Shown here in pieces: positions 63,308-64,000 of a DNA stretch of 64,000 nucleotides. Position 1 is the stretch's first letter. Each line of letters begins with the position of its first letter. Position numbers and translations under genes: made by a program. Location: positions 1 through 64,000 of the forward strand of contig DAOTUB010000225.1 in NCBI GenBank assembly GCA_034437455.1, written 5' to 3'. Source of the DNA: DAOTUB01 sp034437455 (lineage in GTDB: Bacteria > Chloroflexota > Anaerolineae > B4-G1). Below the pieces are notes generated by a model that had not been told where the DNA came from, searched no databases, and was given only the letters and a program-made list of their open reading frames with translations.

Positions 63308-63720
63308 ATCCACCCGCGAAACGTATCCCGGCGGCGCTCCGCCAGCGAGTTGCGGAAACTGCACATTTCCGCTGTGGGTATTGCCTGACTTCTCAACGCA
63401 TTATCGGCCCACTGCTTGAAATCGACCACATTATCCCCCAGGCGCGGGGAGGCACGGATGACGAGACCAATCTATTTTTGGCATGCTCAATGTGCAACAG
63501 CCACAAGGCAGACCGGCTCGAAGCGGTTGATCCCGAAAGCGGCGCGACCGTTCCATTTTTTAATCCTCGAACAGAACAGTGGAACGATCATTTCGAGTGG
63601 ATCGAAGGGGGTGCAGTTATTCGTGGAAAGACGCCAAAAGGTCGGGCGACCGTCATTGCACTGAATATGAATCACCCGGATACGGTCTCTGCCCGTCGCC
63701 TATGGGTAATCGCTGGCTAG
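63304..63720 (+). CDS. HNH endonuclease
   Basis: A 138-residue HNH nuclease. The structural zinc cysteines are C24/C27 (FRCGYC) and C61/C64 (CSMCN). The catalytic beta-beta-alpha motif is IDHIIPQARGG (D41, H42), ending at N65 and H67 (CNSHKAD). All key residues are present, so it should be active. The C-terminal 60 residues (NPRTEQWNDHFEW) are typical of the small stand-alone cyanobacterial/Chloroflexota HNH family. It is translationally coupled to the upstream small protein by a 4-bp overlap. It may be a defence or mobile-element-derived nuclease. Confidence 0.88.
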   Translation: MNPPAKRIPAALRQRVAETAHFRCGYCLTSQRIIGPLLEIDHIIPQARGGTDDETNLFLACSMCNSHKADRLEAVDPESGATVPFFNPRTEQWNDHFEWIEGGAVIRGKTPKGRATVIALNMNHPDTVSARRLWVIAG

Positions 63721-63788
63721 CATCCTCCGGCTGATTCTGGAAAGCCATGAGCAGCTAGCCGCGGCGAAAGAGATACGTCCAGCTCCAA

Positions 63789-64000
63789 TCACTCGACAAA
63801 GATCTCCACCCGCTCCTTGTCCTCTTCGTCCTCCACGTCCACGATCTTGCCCTCGGTGCCCGTCTGGATGATCTGCATGACCTCTTCCAGGTTGATCTCT
63901 TCGGGCGCGAAGCGAGCGCCCATGTGCATACCGACGTTGATCAAATTCCAGGGCAGGTTGATGTTGACCTTGTGCCGCCCTGTCTCCAGGTCAGAGACCC
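63789..64000 (-). CDS. SHOCT-like domain protein, C-terminal part (runs off the window)
   Basis: The last 69 residues of a minus-strand gene: GRHKVNINLPWNLINVG, MGARFAPEEINLEEVM, then an acidic end (KIVDVEDEEDKERVEIFVE). This block is known as the SHOCT-like/DUF2089-associated C-terminal domain found in DUF4097 or zinc-ribbon regulator-like proteins. The N-terminus is beyond position 64000, so the full architecture is unknown. The 3' end is 68 bp from the convergent HNH gene. Confidence 0.7.
   Translation of the reverse strand, partial: VSDLETGRHKVNINLPWNLINVGMHMGARFAPEEINLEEVMQIIQTGTEGKIVDVEDEEDKERVEIFVE

Overview
The window is a GC-rich bacterial chromosome segment. It most likely comes from a member of the Chloroflexota (Anaerolineae-like). 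This placement is an inference from several traits: a giant DUF11-repeat secreted protein ending in a Y-L-P-L-V-M-R type tail, fused GlyQ-GlyS glycyl-tRNA synthetase, several consensus -10 boxes placed so close to ATG codons that the transcripts would be nearly leaderless, many short dispersed palindromes, and sensory proteins with chains of GAF domains. There is no rRNA, no CRISPR array, no integrase and no phage structural gene.

Layout. 0.2-3.8 kb: a lipoprotein glycoside hydrolase and a GT39-like membrane glycosyltransferase. 4.1-7.0 kb, minus strand: miaB (with an apparent frameshift), a coiled-coil/RmlD chimera and a SAM hydroxide adenosyltransferase. 7.1-12.1 kb, plus strand: wHTH regulator, DegV, a Cys-rich protein, a phasin-like protein, patatin and an AarF/UbiB kinase. 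12.2-14.3 kb: FAD oxidoreductase, then a phage-holin-4-like membrane protein and PspC. 14.3-15.25 kb is gene-poor and full of repeats, with one candidate structured RNA. 15.3-19.4 kb, minus strand: a tandem-GAF hybrid histidine kinase with its response regulator, and a Memo-family protein. 20.1-27.0 kb, plus strand: recO, a MITE-like element, fused glyQS and pyruvate phosphate dikinase behind a leader hairpin. 27.0-27.4 kb holds a decayed leuS fragment. 27.4-32.4 kb, minus strand: a corrinoid methyltransferase cluster with two MttB-family proteins, one corrinoid protein and one homocysteine-methyltransferase-like protein. 32.5-35.6 kb, minus strand: signal peptidase I, a flavin reductase-like protein and a GH13-like enzyme. 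35.6-46.0 kb, minus strand: a 2892-residue DUF11 protein and an LCP-family protein. 46.0-52.5 kb, minus strand: an IS1 remnant, then the apparent unit tRNA-Ala(CGC), tRNA-Ala(GGC), T-box leader, replication initiator-like protein, DnaC-like ATPase, metallo-hydrolase, leuS. 52.6-56.5 kb: MFS transporter, metallopeptidase-like protein and HdrA-like protein. 56.6-58.1 kb: a leader-peptide/terminator region and a frameshifted GNAT acetyltransferase. 58.1-62.8 kb: an RsbV-RsbW-RsbU-like partner-switching operon. 62.9-63.7 kb: a small protein with an HNH endonuclease. The window ends in a partial SHOCT-like protein.

The most unusual signals are these. (1) A leucine-type T-box sits 3 kb upstream of leuS, with helicase-loader-like genes between them and two tRNA-Ala genes running straight into it. 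(2) Palindromic 14-codon elements are inserted in frame in two neighbouring methyltransferase genes, and comparable palindromes occur in one of two duplicated GAF domains. (3) A 16-codon leader ORF with a strong ribosome-binding site is followed by two stable hairpins ahead of a GNAT gene. (4) A MITE-like element has 14-bp inverted ends and a 6-bp flanking repeat. (5) A truncated copy of the leuS 3' end lies 19 kb from the parent gene.
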